From contig NZ_JAGMUK010000028.1 of assembly GCF_019049245.1 (NCBI RefSeq), positions 1-64,000 on the forward strand: a stretch of 64,000 nt of DNA, given 5' to 3'. A program made the position numbers and the translations under genes. Shown piece by piece: positions 54,901 through 62,944 of the stretch (position 1 is its first letter; each line of letters begins with the position of its first letter). The stretch is from Streptomyces sp. AC555_RSS877. Lineage in GTDB: Bacteria > Actinomycetota > Actinomycetes > Streptomycetales > Streptomycetaceae. The notes under the pieces were generated by a model that saw only the letters and a list, made by a program, of their open reading frames with translations, did not search any database and had not been told where the DNA came from.

Positions 54901-55140
54901 ACGAAGGGTGAGCCGGAGCCGGCCGGGCACCCCTGCCCTGGCAGCCGCATCGGCGGCATTCTGAGCGAGCTCCACGACGAGCCGGTCCCTGTACCCGCCG
55001 AGGACAAGATCCTCCTCGGCGTTTGCGTCCTCGCGGAAGCGAGCGGGGCTGGTGGCCCAGGCGTCGAGTACGCCTCGCCTGAGACGGGCGGTCCCGAAGG
55101 GGTCAGCACCCTCGGCCGCGGGCCGCACGAACTTACTCAC
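51976..55140 (-). CDS. Sacsin-like GHKL ATPase, 1054 residues
   Basis: A very large cytosolic protein with an N-terminal Hsp90/sacsin-type GHKL ATP-binding domain (about residues 20-190). The N box is RLVVELAQNAADAAARAG and the glycine box SIGRFGVGFAAVLSV. The remaining 850 residues are acidic and leucine-rich without a recognised domain, apart from an Ala/Ser/Asp/Glu repeat near residues 405-430. The GTG at 55140 has GAGGAG upstream and heads a conserved SKFVRPA start. It is probably a chaperone or regulator; family members occur across actinobacteria. It is divergent from the toxin gene. Confidence 0.85.
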   Translation of the reverse strand: MSKFVRPAAEGADPFGTARLRRGVLDAWATSPARFREDANAEEDLVLGGYRDRLVVELAQNAADAAARAGVPGRLRLTLREGVLVAANTGAPLDAAGVESLATLRASAKRDTPSIGRFGVGFAAVLSVTDEPAVVGRHGGVRWSLAEARELAADVARHSPGLGDEVRRRDGHVPLLRLPFAAEGTAPDPYDTAVILPLRDPAAADLAGRLLAAVDDALLLALPGLEEVVIEVEGDAPRTLRRRTDGDFTVVEDSRDGTTRWRTAVGHGPLTPDLLADRPVEERLRPHWSVTWAVPVDEDGTPARPRTTPFVHAPTPSDEPLGVPALLIASLPLDTTRRHAAPGPLTDFLVQRAADAYAGLLADWRPVTAGIIGLVPGPLGKGELDGALRQAILERLPRTSFLPPATEPSADAAADAAAEPSADASEDDDLPVALRPRDAEIVEGAGSDTVRVLAEVLPTLLPAGLERRVELRTLGVARVPLTDAVDRLAGLEKEPDWWRRLYDSLAGVDPDRLSGLPVPLADGRTTIGPRQVLLPTADAARIDPEVLARLGLKVAHPDAAHPLLEKLGALPATARAVLTTPQVRAAVAASLDDEGGLDWEQDAPDAEELADTVLALVRDADLEPGDEPWLGALALPDEDGELSPASELVFPGSPFHQVMREDELASIDPELADRWGEQPLAACGVLANFALVRATDVVLDPDELEPRDSDFAEPDDVGLLDAVDVWCEDILDRFPDTPVPPVATELVAVRDLDLVDDDKWPQALALLSKPPLRDALTQQVRMLLPDGTHEVVRPYTAWWLRGHPVLDGRRPAGLLAAGGDPLLHGLYDEADAAGFDDEQVLRALGVRTSVAALLDEPGGAAELLDRLADPDRDVTGAQLHALYSALAELDPEQVTLPDELRAVVDGRVEVVDAADAVVVDSPDLLPFTEGVPLLPVRPARAAELAELFQVRRLSESVTGGVDSEGTEHDVPESVRLLLGARTPATYVEHEELFVDGVEIDWRLTNDGTLHAATLEGVAAGLAWAAGQWPRRFEVAALMEDPSRTGELARDRWFD

Positions 55141-55352
55141 GTTGACTCTCCTCATCGGCGTGACGATGAAGGTACCGCTCGGAGGGCGGGGGTGCGTGGG
55201 CCGCCTGGGCGGATCGGGGCCGTCGGCGTGCCGGGGGCGGCCCCGGAGCAGGGACCGCACGTAAGTGAGCAGCCCCCGGGCGGCAACCTTTGGCCAGAAC
55301 CGGATTGCGGATGCAACGCGCCGATTGATACAGATGATCGAGTCGGTGGCGT

Positions 55353-58292
55353 GTGGGAGCAGTGGGGGCGAGTGGCGGGGTGCTCAAGCCGGGGGAAATA
55401 CCGCAGTTCCAGGGCGACTTGGATCAGCTGGAGACCGACTGCGCGGACTTGAACAAGGATGCGGGCAACGTCCGTAGGACCGGCGAGGACGTCCACTCCC
55501 GGTTCCAGGGCCTGTCGGCGTACTACGTCGCGTCGGAGGCGGAGGTGCTCTTCGCGAAGACGAAGCCGGTCGCGGACCGCGCGGACGCGTTCGCCGACGA
55601 CCTTGAGACGGTGACCGGTGCCCTGTCGTCGTATGCCACCGAGGTCCGCCCCCTGGCGGCCAGACTGAAGGAGCTCAAGGCCAGGGCCGGGACGTTCGTG
55701 ACGTCGGTCAGGGACGACGACGAGTGGGAGTACGACGAGGACAAGGTCGACGAACACAACCGGATCCGGGACGAGATCACCGCGACGGTGGCGGCGTTCT
55801 GGGCGGCGGAACGCACCTGCCACAACAAGATCACCGCCTTGTGGGGCGGCACGCAGATGGTCGCCGGGGACGGCTCCGACCGCAAGGACCAGTACGGCTT
55901 CTCCGCGGACGACATGAAGAACGCCAAGGTGCCCTGGGGTGACCCGGTGGAGGAGAAGCACCACTGGTACGAGGTCGGCCACTGGGTGAAGTCGTTCGTG
56001 TGGGACGGGTTCATCGTCGACGGCGTCTGGGGCACCGTCAAAGGCCTGGGCACGCTGGTGGGCTTCGGCGGCTGGGACGCGATGGGCCAGGCATGGAAGG
56101 GCCTCGCGCAACTCGGCGCCGGCATCGGCCTCACCTTGAACCCGATCCTGGGCACGGCGTTCTGGCTGCTGCCCGAGGACCAACTCCCCGCCTCCATCCG
56201 CGATTCGCGCACCGCGATGAAGGAGACGGGCAAGGCCCTGCTGGCATGGGACGAGTGGGGCAGGAACCCCGGCCGCGCCGCCGGAGCGGTCACCTTCAAC
56301 GTGCTGACGACGGTGTTCACGGGTGGTGCGGGTGCCGGGGTGTCGGGCGCGGGCAAGGCGGGCGCGGCGGCGAAGGCGCTGTCGGTGGCGGGCAAGGCGA
56401 GCCACTTCGTGGACCCCATGACCTACGTCGCCAAGGCCGCCGGCGCGGGCCTGTCGAAGATCGGCGACATCAGCAAGGGACTGCGGGGCGTGGGCGCGAT
56501 CCACGTCCCGCCTCTCCCGGAGGGCGCCTTCGCCCTGCCGGAGGGCACGTTGACCCTCCCGGACGGCACGGTGAGGCTGCCCGAGGGCACGGCGATCCCG
56601 CAGGGCGCGACCCGACTGCCGGACGGCACCGTCCAACTCCCCCACGACACCGTGACCCTCCCCCCGGGCACGACGAAACTGCCGAGCGTGGACGGCTCCC
56701 CGGCCCACTACATGGACGGCAACGGCAACCTCCTCGACCAGCACGGCAACGTGATCGACAACGTCCACAACGCACCGACCGACGTCGTCGACAAGCCCGC
56801 CTCCGGCACCCCGGCCGCAGGCGCGGACGTGCCCGACGTGGGCACCCCCGTGAAGGAACCCGCCCTGGTCGGCACGGGCACCCACACCGCCGACCAAGCC
56901 GGCCAGCCGGTGCGGCTGGGTGCCAGCGTGGGCAACGACCTCGGCGACGTCGGCCGCGTAGGCGACAACGCCCCCGTCACCCCGGCAATCCATGCCGCAG
57001 ATGATTTCTCCGGCGGCGTCGGCAACCACCTTCCCGGCAGCAGCGCTGGAGACAACCTGCCAGGCGGCGGAGTTGGCGACCATCTCCCGACGAACAGCAT
57101 CGACCCCCGTGGCCCGGGCGGAACTCCGGACAGGGCGATCCCCGGCACAGGAACCAGCGACCGTCTGCCCGGCGGCCACACCGACGACCTGCGCAATGGT
57201 GGTACCAGATCCAGTGGGCACGACGTACCGGGTGGCAGTGGCACCGACGGGTTGCCGGGGCATGGCCACGAGGTACCCCCAGGCGGCAGCAACCTGGACA
57301 ACCTCGGCAAGGCCGACGACGATGCGCTTGGTGATGCAGGGAGGCACGGCGAAGACCAGCCGACACCTGGCCACACGTCCAGTCCTGAACGTCCCCCCTT
57401 CATGCGGGATGGCGACAACCCGTACGGTCCGAAGGGCTCACTCACTCCGGACCAGGTCAAGGAAATTCAGGTCTACCGCGCCAATCACGAGCCGGGATAC
57501 TTCGAGCGCTACTACTACAACGACGGTCGTCGAATCAGGACGACCATCGCTGACGAGAGCACCCTTGTGCCGGTCCAACTGCACGTGGACCCCGTCACCG
57601 GGGTCAAGACCGCGGCGTCCGATGCACCGCCTCCCATCCCCCAGAAGTACGTTGATGGCGCTGAGATAGGCCGAGGGCGGCACGAAGTGCTGAGCCCGGA
57701 AACACTGCAGCAGTTGGACGAGGCGGCAGCCCATCGCAGGAGTTCGATCGACTATTCCATGAGCGCCGAGCGACACAGGAATGGCATCACGGGTTTGGAC
57801 GACTCGGACCTGATGCAGCGCGATGCAGGAAACGAATACCGGTCTGCAATGAACTCGAGGACCAAGGCGGCCGAAGCCTACGGCGAGATGATCGCGGAAC
57901 GTCAGTTCATTTCCGAGCATTACCCGAATTCCACCAAAGAAACACTGTACGGGCCGGCCAATGGAAACGATCAGTTCGACCAGGTGTGGCGTCGCGAAGA
58001 CGGCGGGTTCGTGGTCGTGGAGGCGAAATCCGACATCACGACAGATCTGGGCTCTCGCCGGATACCCCCGGAGGATGGCGGCGGAAGAGCCATGCAAGGC
58101 ACGCGCGAATACTTCAAGGACATCCTCAAAGAGATGCGGCTGCGAGGCCGTGACCATCCCAGCGAAGACCTGTTGGCAGATGAACTGGAGATGGCCCTTG
58201 CGGAAGGCAAGCTTGATTACATCCTTGTCATGGGGAAGTCCGACGGCGCCAAGTACGCTGGCTACGAAACGCACCAGTTCGACATCGGGTGA
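55353..58292 (+). CDS. Polymorphic toxin: T7SS-type N-terminus, repeats, nuclease-like C-terminal tip
   Basis: A 979-residue modular protein. The N-terminus (about 10-250) is a helical domain like those of putative T7SS-secreted actinobacterial toxins (LDQLETDCADLNKDAGNV ... SSYATEVRPLAARLKELKARAGTFV). A glycine-rich hydrophobic segment follows (about 225-370). Residues about 385-450 hold LPxGT-type short repeats (LPEGTLTLPDGTVRLPEGT), then a Gly/Asp/Pro linker to residue 680. The C-terminal tip ends with NDQFDQVW and VVVEAKSD, a D-ExK arrangement (Asp876, Glu890, Lys892) of the PD-(D/E)xK nucleases. The tip DNA is less GC-rich than the front. An Imm49 gene follows 12 bp later. GTG 55353 or 55380 may start it. 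Confidence 0.85.
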   Translation: MGAVGASGGVLKPGEIPQFQGDLDQLETDCADLNKDAGNVRRTGEDVHSRFQGLSAYYVASEAEVLFAKTKPVADRADAFADDLETVTGALSSYATEVRPLAARLKELKARAGTFVTSVRDDDEWEYDEDKVDEHNRIRDEITATVAAFWAAERTCHNKITALWGGTQMVAGDGSDRKDQYGFSADDMKNAKVPWGDPVEEKHHWYEVGHWVKSFVWDGFIVDGVWGTVKGLGTLVGFGGWDAMGQAWKGLAQLGAGIGLTLNPILGTAFWLLPEDQLPASIRDSRTAMKETGKALLAWDEWGRNPGRAAGAVTFNVLTTVFTGGAGAGVSGAGKAGAAAKALSVAGKASHFVDPMTYVAKAAGAGLSKIGDISKGLRGVGAIHVPPLPEGAFALPEGTLTLPDGTVRLPEGTAIPQGATRLPDGTVQLPHDTVTLPPGTTKLPSVDGSPAHYMDGNGNLLDQHGNVIDNVHNAPTDVVDKPASGTPAAGADVPDVGTPVKEPALVGTGTHTADQAGQPVRLGASVGNDLGDVGRVGDNAPVTPAIHAADDFSGGVGNHLPGSSAGDNLPGGGVGDHLPTNSIDPRGPGGTPDRAIPGTGTSDRLPGGHTDDLRNGGTRSSGHDVPGGSGTDGLPGHGHEVPPGGSNLDNLGKADDDALGDAGRHGEDQPTPGHTSSPERPPFMRDGDNPYGPKGSLTPDQVKEIQVYRANHEPGYFERYYYNDGRRIRTTIADESTLVPVQLHVDPVTGVKTAASDAPPPIPQKYVDGAEIGRGRHEVLSPETLQQLDEAAAHRRSSIDYSMSAERHRNGITGLDDSDLMQRDAGNEYRSAMNSRTKAAEAYGEMIAERQFISEHYPNSTKETLYGPANGNDQFDQVWRREDGGFVVVEAKSDITTDLGSRRIPPEDGGGRAMQGTREYFKDILKEMRLRGRDHPSEDLLADELEMALAEGKLDYILVMGKSDGAKYAGYETHQFDIG

Positions 58293-58304
58293 CGGGAGCA
58301 AGGG

Positions 58305-59165
58305 GTGACAGTGAGGGTGGATCGGCACGGGAGCCCTGGCCCGGACGACCAGGCGTACGCGCAGCGACTGGGTGACGGACTCACCAGGTCCATTTCCATG
58401 CTCGAGCAGAAACCACACATGTTCGACTTCACGCTGAGCAAGGCGATGACACATCTGCAGGCCCGCCTCGCGGCCAATCCCGATGCCTCCCTGCTGGCAA
58501 CCTGGGAGGCAGTCGTCACGGCGATGCAAGTGAGCTCCGCAATGTTCGCCGCGTCGAGTCGAACCGAGGGTGTGGTGGAATGCCGCATCGCCGACGAGAT
58601 GCGCATCATTCCGTCAACCGGACGGCAGCCCTACATCAAGCCGGGTAACTGGCTCACGGCGTTCTGGTTGTCCGTCGTCTGCCGCGAGCAGGACCGCATG
58701 AGCCAGTTGTGCGAGATCTCACTCGACACCCTGCGCACTTCGGGCACCGATTACGACGAGTACGTCTACCACTGGATCGATTCCTTGCAGACATACTGGT
58801 TGGAGCGTCCGGGACTCGGCGACAAGCTCGTCACCACGATTCAGACGTCCTCCCCGGATGTCGCACTGATCGCCGACCGAGAAGTCCTGGACAAGATCCT
58901 GTACCAACCGATCAACCTCTTCCAGTACTTCCTTCGCAAAGATCACGAAGGTTTCAATCAAGCTCTTGTCGAAGCACTGGAACTTCACAAGTCGTTCTGG
59001 ACGGCGTCCGAGGAACGTGAAAAAACCGTCGAGGGCTACCTTGCGCTCGGCCCTCTCGCCATCGCCTGTCTTGCCCATGACGCCGGTTTCCCGATCGACG
59101 TCGAATCCGACTACGTCCCAAGCCAGTTGCTGAACCGTGCCTGGCTGGGCGAGTTCCCTACGTAA
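58305..59165 (+). CDS. Imm49-family immunity protein
   Basis: A 286-residue helical protein. The C-terminal ALVEALELHKSFWTASEEREKTVEGYLALGPLAIACLAHDAGFPIDVESDYVPSQLL carries the Imm49 pattern (LALGPLAIACLAHDAG and VESDYxP). It begins 12 bp after the toxin stop and is expected to neutralise that nuclease tip. Like the toxin tip, its DNA is less GC-rich than the surroundings, consistent with the pair having been exchanged together. The exact GTG start is uncertain by a few codons. Confidence 0.88.
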   Translation: MTVRVDRHGSPGPDDQAYAQRLGDGLTRSISMLEQKPHMFDFTLSKAMTHLQARLAANPDASLLATWEAVVTAMQVSSAMFAASSRTEGVVECRIADEMRIIPSTGRQPYIKPGNWLTAFWLSVVCREQDRMSQLCEISLDTLRTSGTDYDEYVYHWIDSLQTYWLERPGLGDKLVTTIQTSSPDVALIADREVLDKILYQPINLFQYFLRKDHEGFNQALVEALELHKSFWTASEEREKTVEGYLALGPLAIACLAHDAGFPIDVESDYVPSQLLNRAWLGEFPT

Positions 59166-59177
59166 GGCGCACCCCGG

Positions 59178-59387
59178 TCAGCCCTCGGACGCGTACGTCA
59201 CGAAGTCGACCCACGCGGCCGGAGTGACGGCGAGCCGCGGGCCCTCGGTGTGCTTGGAGTCGCGGACATGGATGGTGTCGAGGGTCGGGGCGATCTCGAC
59301 GCAGGAGTCGCCCTCGCTGCTGCTGCTGTAGCTGCTCTTGAACCACGCCAGGTCGGACGCGCCCCCGGCCGAGGTGTTACGGCTCAT
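59178..59387 (-). CDS. DUF397 protein
   Basis: A 69-residue protein with the DUF397 signature: LAWFKSSYSSSSEGDSCVEIA, then IHVRDSKHTEGPRLAVTPAAWVDFVTYA. Its ATG overlaps the upstream Scr1-type regulator stop by four bases. The pair is a common Streptomyces module (WhiJ-like clusters), and DUF397 proteins are thought to bind or modulate the partner regulator, with toxin-antitoxin-like behaviour described for some pairs. Confidence 0.92.
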   Translation of the reverse strand: MSRNTSAGGASDLAWFKSSYSSSSEGDSCVEIAPTLDTIHVRDSKHTEGPRLAVTPAAWVDFVTYASEG

Positions 59388-60262
59388 GTTTCCCCCAGCA
59401 GTTGCTCGATGAAGGCGGCGGACTCACGCGGCGTGAGAGCCTGCGCCCGGATGATGCCATACCGAAGTTCAAGGATACGGAGCTGCCTGGGCTCAGACAC
59501 GGGTCGGCCGTTGGCCACGGCCGGCGATCGGCCCATCGCCAAGCCATCGGCGAATTTCAGCACCTCGATCCCGCCCGCAAGCCCGGCGTGCTCCTCGCGA
59601 TCCATCGGCATCACCTGAAGCTCGACGTTCCGCAACCGCCCGGTGACCAGCAGATGTTCGAGCTGGCGTCGCAGCACCGCCCTCCCCCCGAGCGGGCGGC
59701 GAAGCGTCCACTCCTCCAGGACGAAGCTGAGTTCAGGCACGGGGTCCCGCTCGAAGACCGCCTTGCGGGCCACCCGTGCGGCGATGAACCGCTCCACCTC
59801 GTCCTCGGTGTACGCGGGGCGCCGCATCAGCAGCAGCCCTCGTGCGTATTCCGGCGTCTGCAACAGCCCGTGGACGTTCAGCGGGTCGTACAGCTGAAGC
59901 TCGACAGCCTTCGCCTCCATCTGCGCCAGGTCCCGCACCTTCTTCGGGTACCGGACCTTCCTAACGTCCTCCTTCATCGCGGCGAGCAGCCCGCCCGCCG
60001 CCAGCACCTCGTCCGCCCTGTCCAGGTACTCGGGACGGGGGATCCGCTTCCCGGCCTCGATCTTGTAGACCATGTCCTCGCCGTACCCGACCGCCTCCCC
60101 GAAGTCGGCGGCCCGCATCTCCACCGCCTCCCGCCGCAGCCTCAGCTGCCGCCCCACCGTGGCGACGACCGCCACACCCCAGTCGTCGTCCGGGTCGACC
60201 TCCCAACCCGGCTCGTCCGCCTCGGTCTTGAGCCGCCCCGCGTGACCGTCCACCTGCTGCAT
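59384..60262 (-). CDS. XRE-family regulator with DUF5753 (WhiJ/Scr1 type)
   Basis: A 292-residue regulator. The HTH is at about 25-85 (VGRQLRLRREAVEMRAADFGEAVGYGEDMVYKIEAGKRIPRPEYLDRADEVL), and the DUF5753 domain spans about 110-290 (LNVHGLLQTPEYARGLL; LSFVLEEWTLRRPLGGRAVLRRQLEHLL). GGAGGGG precedes the ATG at 60262. It is coupled to the DUF397 gene and divergent from the ATP-binding gene across four CCGGACA repeats, the likely target of its HTH. Confidence 0.92.
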   Translation of the reverse strand: MQQVDGHAGRLKTEADEPGWEVDPDDDWGVAVVATVGRQLRLRREAVEMRAADFGEAVGYGEDMVYKIEAGKRIPRPEYLDRADEVLAAGGLLAAMKEDVRKVRYPKKVRDLAQMEAKAVELQLYDPLNVHGLLQTPEYARGLLLMRRPAYTEDEVERFIAARVARKAVFERDPVPELSFVLEEWTLRRPLGGRAVLRRQLEHLLVTGRLRNVELQVMPMDREEHAGLAGGIEVLKFADGLAMGRSPAVANGRPVSEPRQLRILELRYGIIRAQALTPRESAAFIEQLLGET

Positions 60263-60317
60263 CCCGCACCCCTCCGTCGTACGACCGTGCCTCGACGCCC
60301 CTACCCGTACGGCCGTT

Positions 60318-60354
60318 CCGGACAGCCCGGACACCACCGGACAACGTCCGGACA
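60318..60354. promoter_or_regulatory. Four CCGGACA direct repeats
   Basis: Copies start at 60318, 60327, 60337 and 60348, spaced 9, 10 and 11 bp, so all lie on nearly one DNA face. They sit between the divergent Scr1-type regulator and ATP-binding gene and form a plausible cooperative operator. Confidence 0.65.
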
Positions 60355-60416
60355 GTCACCGTACGCAACGGAGTCGTCACTGTTCACGGTAGGCGCGGAC
60401 GGCCACTCTGAGTGAC

Positions 60417-60943
60417 GTGATCCACGAAACCGCCGCCCCCGCTCGCAACTTCAGCGTGCAGCTGTCCCCCACGCCCCGCGGAGCCCGCCTCGCCCGCCTG
60501 CTCGCCACCGAGCAACTGCGCTCGTGGCAGCTCCCCCTGGACCCGGCACGCCACCTCGTCGCCGAACTCGCCGCCAACGCCGCCACCCACAGCCGCGTCC
60601 CCGGTCGGGACTTCCAAGCCTCTACGTCGTCGCCGACACCCTCCGCATCGAGGTCACCGACACCTGCGTCGACCGCCTGCCCAGCCTCCAAGTCCCCGAC
60701 CCCGACGCCGAGTCAGGCCGAGGGCTCGTCCTCGTCGAGGCGCTTGCCGACCGCTGGGGCGTCACCCGGGGGCCGCACCCGCGCAAGACCGTCTGGGCGG
60801 AGCTGAATCTCCCACCGGAACCCAGAAACGCGGGCTTCGGTGACAGGGGCGCCTTCCCCAAAGAACCACGAGGTGAAAGCACCCCCACCAAGCCCCACCC
60901 CACCCTCCCGCCGCGCCGCACGCCACCTCACCCGGGCGAGTGA
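60417..60943 (+). pseudogene. RsbW-like ATP-binding protein, frameshifted
   Basis: The first part (GTG 60417) has NFSVQLSPTPRGARLARLLATEQLRSW and the N box HLVAELAANAATHSR of the HATPase_c fold. The rest, in another frame, is LYVVADTLRIEVTDTCVDRLPSLQVPD, then the G-box region ESGRGLVLVEALADRWGV and the end KTVWAELNLP. One missing C near 60620 (gcctctac for gccctctac) explains the break. Repaired, it would be about 175 residues. Such proteins are the third member of WhiJ-type clusters. It may be a true pseudogene or a sequencing error. Confidence 0.8.
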
Positions 60944-61011
60944 ACATCGCCAACTCGGCTGGCTTTCCGGCAGGTTGCCGGCCCTACTCTCAGCGCAACA
61001 CAACCGCAGAC

Positions 61012-61956
61012 ATGCGACGGCCCCCGCCGGGACTGGCATCCCAATGCGAGGGCCTGACCAACGAGGAAGAAAGCACCTTCCTGATGGATACGCACGACAT
61101 TAGCGTGCCCTCGCACGCCCAGTCCCGGCCCGCGGGCAAAAACCACCCCCACCGGCACGCCCACCCCGGCGGCGGCCTGGACCACGACCACACCCGCCAC
61201 ACCACCCGCTTCACGGTGATCGGCAACCACCTCGCCCAGCACCCCGAGCTCTCGCTCCTCGCGATCGGGCTCGGCGCCCACATCCAGTCCCTGCCCAAGG
61301 GCGCCCGCGTCGACATCAAGACACTCGCCGCCCGCTTCCCCGAGGGCGCGACCCGCATCGCCGCCGCCCTGCGGGAGCTGGAGGCCCACGGCTACCTGCG
61401 CCGCACCCGCGTACGCGCCCCCGGCGGCCGCATCATCACCCGGACCGTCTCCTGCAACCAGCCCGGACGGCACCGCGACGCCGACCACGAGCCCGTCGCA
61501 CACCCCGCACACCCCGCCCCGAGGAAACGGGCACCCCGAAAGCCCCTCCCCGCCGTCCCGAGCCCTGCGCATCCCGCCCCCGCCCTCCTCCAGAGGGCCA
61601 CGGACCTCCTCGCCGACCTCCGCCGCCACGACCCCTGCCTGCTCCTGTCCACCTGCGACACGGCCCACCTGGCCCCGGGCGTCGCCGCCTGGCTGGAACG
61701 CGACGTCACCCCCACCGCCGTACGCCACGCCCTGACCGCGGATCTCCCACCCGAGGGCCCACGACGCCCCGCCGCCCTCCTGGCCCACCGCCTCACCGCC
61801 CAACTGCCGCCCCCACCCCCGTTCCGCACACCGACCGCGCCACCACCGGCCACCCGCCACCCACTCCAGACCTGCGACGCCTGCGACCGCGCCTTCCGCT
61901 CCCCCGCACCCGGCCACTGCCGCGACTGCCGGGCCCCGTCACCCGCCCCCGTCTGA
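61012..61956 (+). CDS. Helix-turn-helix protein with C-terminal cysteine motif
   Basis: A protein of roughly 290-315 residues depending on start (ATG 61012 or 61084; neither has a strong ribosome site). A winged-helix-like domain is visible at FTVIGNHLAQHPELSLLAIGLGAHIQSLPKGARVDIKTLAARFPEGATRIAAALRELEAHGYLRRTRV. A Pro/Ala-rich linker leads to a second helical part (LLQRATDLLADLRRHDPCLLLSTCDTAHLAPGVAAWLERD). It ends in a possible zinc knuckle, CDACDRAFRSPAPGHCRDCR. It probably binds DNA; homologues are frequent in Streptomyces accessory DNA, as I recall. The target is unknown. Confidence 0.75.
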   Translation: MRRPPPGLASQCEGLTNEEESTFLMDTHDISVPSHAQSRPAGKNHPHRHAHPGGGLDHDHTRHTTRFTVIGNHLAQHPELSLLAIGLGAHIQSLPKGARVDIKTLAARFPEGATRIAAALRELEAHGYLRRTRVRAPGGRIITRTVSCNQPGRHRDADHEPVAHPAHPAPRKRAPRKPLPAVPSPAHPAPALLQRATDLLADLRRHDPCLLLSTCDTAHLAPGVAAWLERDVTPTAVRHALTADLPPEGPRRPAALLAHRLTAQLPPPPPFRTPTAPPPATRHPLQTCDACDRAFRSPAPGHCRDCRAPSPAPV

Positions 61957-61990
61957 GGATCCACAGACCCGCCCAAGCTCAAGGAACCGC

Positions 61991-62881
61991 ATGGTCAACT
62001 CGTCCCACGAGGCGATGCACCGCATCTTCCAGGAGTACCCCGGCCTGTTCACCGGCGTCTCCAAGGCCCTCGGGCTGCCGTTCATCCAGCCCACGTCCGT
62101 CACGGTTCTGCCGACCGACCTCACCGAGATCCAGCCCGTCGAACGCCGCGTCGACACACTCCTGCGGTTCGACGGCGAGGAGCCGGTCCTGCTGGCCGTC
62201 GAAGCGCAGAGCGCGAAGGACCCGAACAAGCCCGCCAGCTGGGCGTACTACCTGTCCTTCCTGCACACCAAGTACAAGACCCCGCCCCTGCTGCTGGTCG
62301 TCTGCCAGGACCGGGCCACAGCCGAGTGGGCCGCCCAGCCCGTACCCATCGGGCCCCGGTGGTGGGCCGCCCTCACGCTCCACCCGCTGGTGGCCGGTCC
62401 GCACAACATGCCCGTGATCAACGATCCGGACGAGGCCCGTGCCGACCTGGCGCTGGCCACACTGTCCGCCATCACCCACGCGAAGGAACCGGCCGTCGAT
62501 GGGATACTGAAGGCCCTCTCCACCGCTCTGCAGGACGTGCCCGAAGCCGTCGCCGACCCCATCATCGAATTCACCGCACAGGGCCTCGGCGTCAATCGCC
62601 GGGCCGGAGAACTCTGGAGGAACCTGGTGGCCGTGGACCTTTCCTTCTACAAGTCGTATCTCTCCGAGGAAATCCGTGACGAGGGCCGCGCCCAGGCAAA
62701 GGCCGAAGGCATCCTGCACCTGCTGGACCGCCGTGGCGTCGAGGTCTCGGACGCAGACCGCGAGCGCGTCACGTCGTGCGACGACCTTGATGTCCTCGAC
62801 CTCTGGTTCGACCGCGCCATCACCGCCACCTCGGCGGAACAGGTCCTCTCAGAGACCGCGGACCGACCCACGGGTGAGTAG
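61991..62881 (+). CDS. Rpn-family (PD-(D/E)xK) nuclease/transposase-like protein
   Basis: A 296-residue protein of the group often labelled recombination-promoting nuclease or transposase-like. The core is EYPGLFTGVSKALGLPF, VERRVDTLLRF, and EEPVLLAVEAQSAKDPNKPASWAYYLSFLHTKYKTPPLLLVVC, with a D-(n)-ExQ arrangement of the restriction-endonuclease fold. A helical C-terminal tail (RDEGRAQAKAEGILHLLDRRGVEVSDADRERV) matches Rpn relatives. The ATG follows 34 bp after the HTH gene. Whether it is an active nuclease or a domesticated remnant is open. Confidence 0.82.
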   Translation: MVNSSHEAMHRIFQEYPGLFTGVSKALGLPFIQPTSVTVLPTDLTEIQPVERRVDTLLRFDGEEPVLLAVEAQSAKDPNKPASWAYYLSFLHTKYKTPPLLLVVCQDRATAEWAAQPVPIGPRWWAALTLHPLVAGPHNMPVINDPDEARADLALATLSAITHAKEPAVDGILKALSTALQDVPEAVADPIIEFTAQGLGVNRRAGELWRNLVAVDLSFYKSYLSEEIRDEGRAQAKAEGILHLLDRRGVEVSDADRERVTSCDDLDVLDLWFDRAITATSAEQVLSETADRPTGE

Positions 62882-62944
62882 CGAGCGAGTCCGATCCTGG
62901 ACACGAGTTGGCGCCGTGTCCGGATCAGACTCCCACCGGGCCCC

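Noticed and set aside
60940..62881. HTH protein plus Rpn-type nuclease as an integrated element or prophage
   Set aside because: No integrase, attachment-site duplication, Rep or phage structural gene was found.
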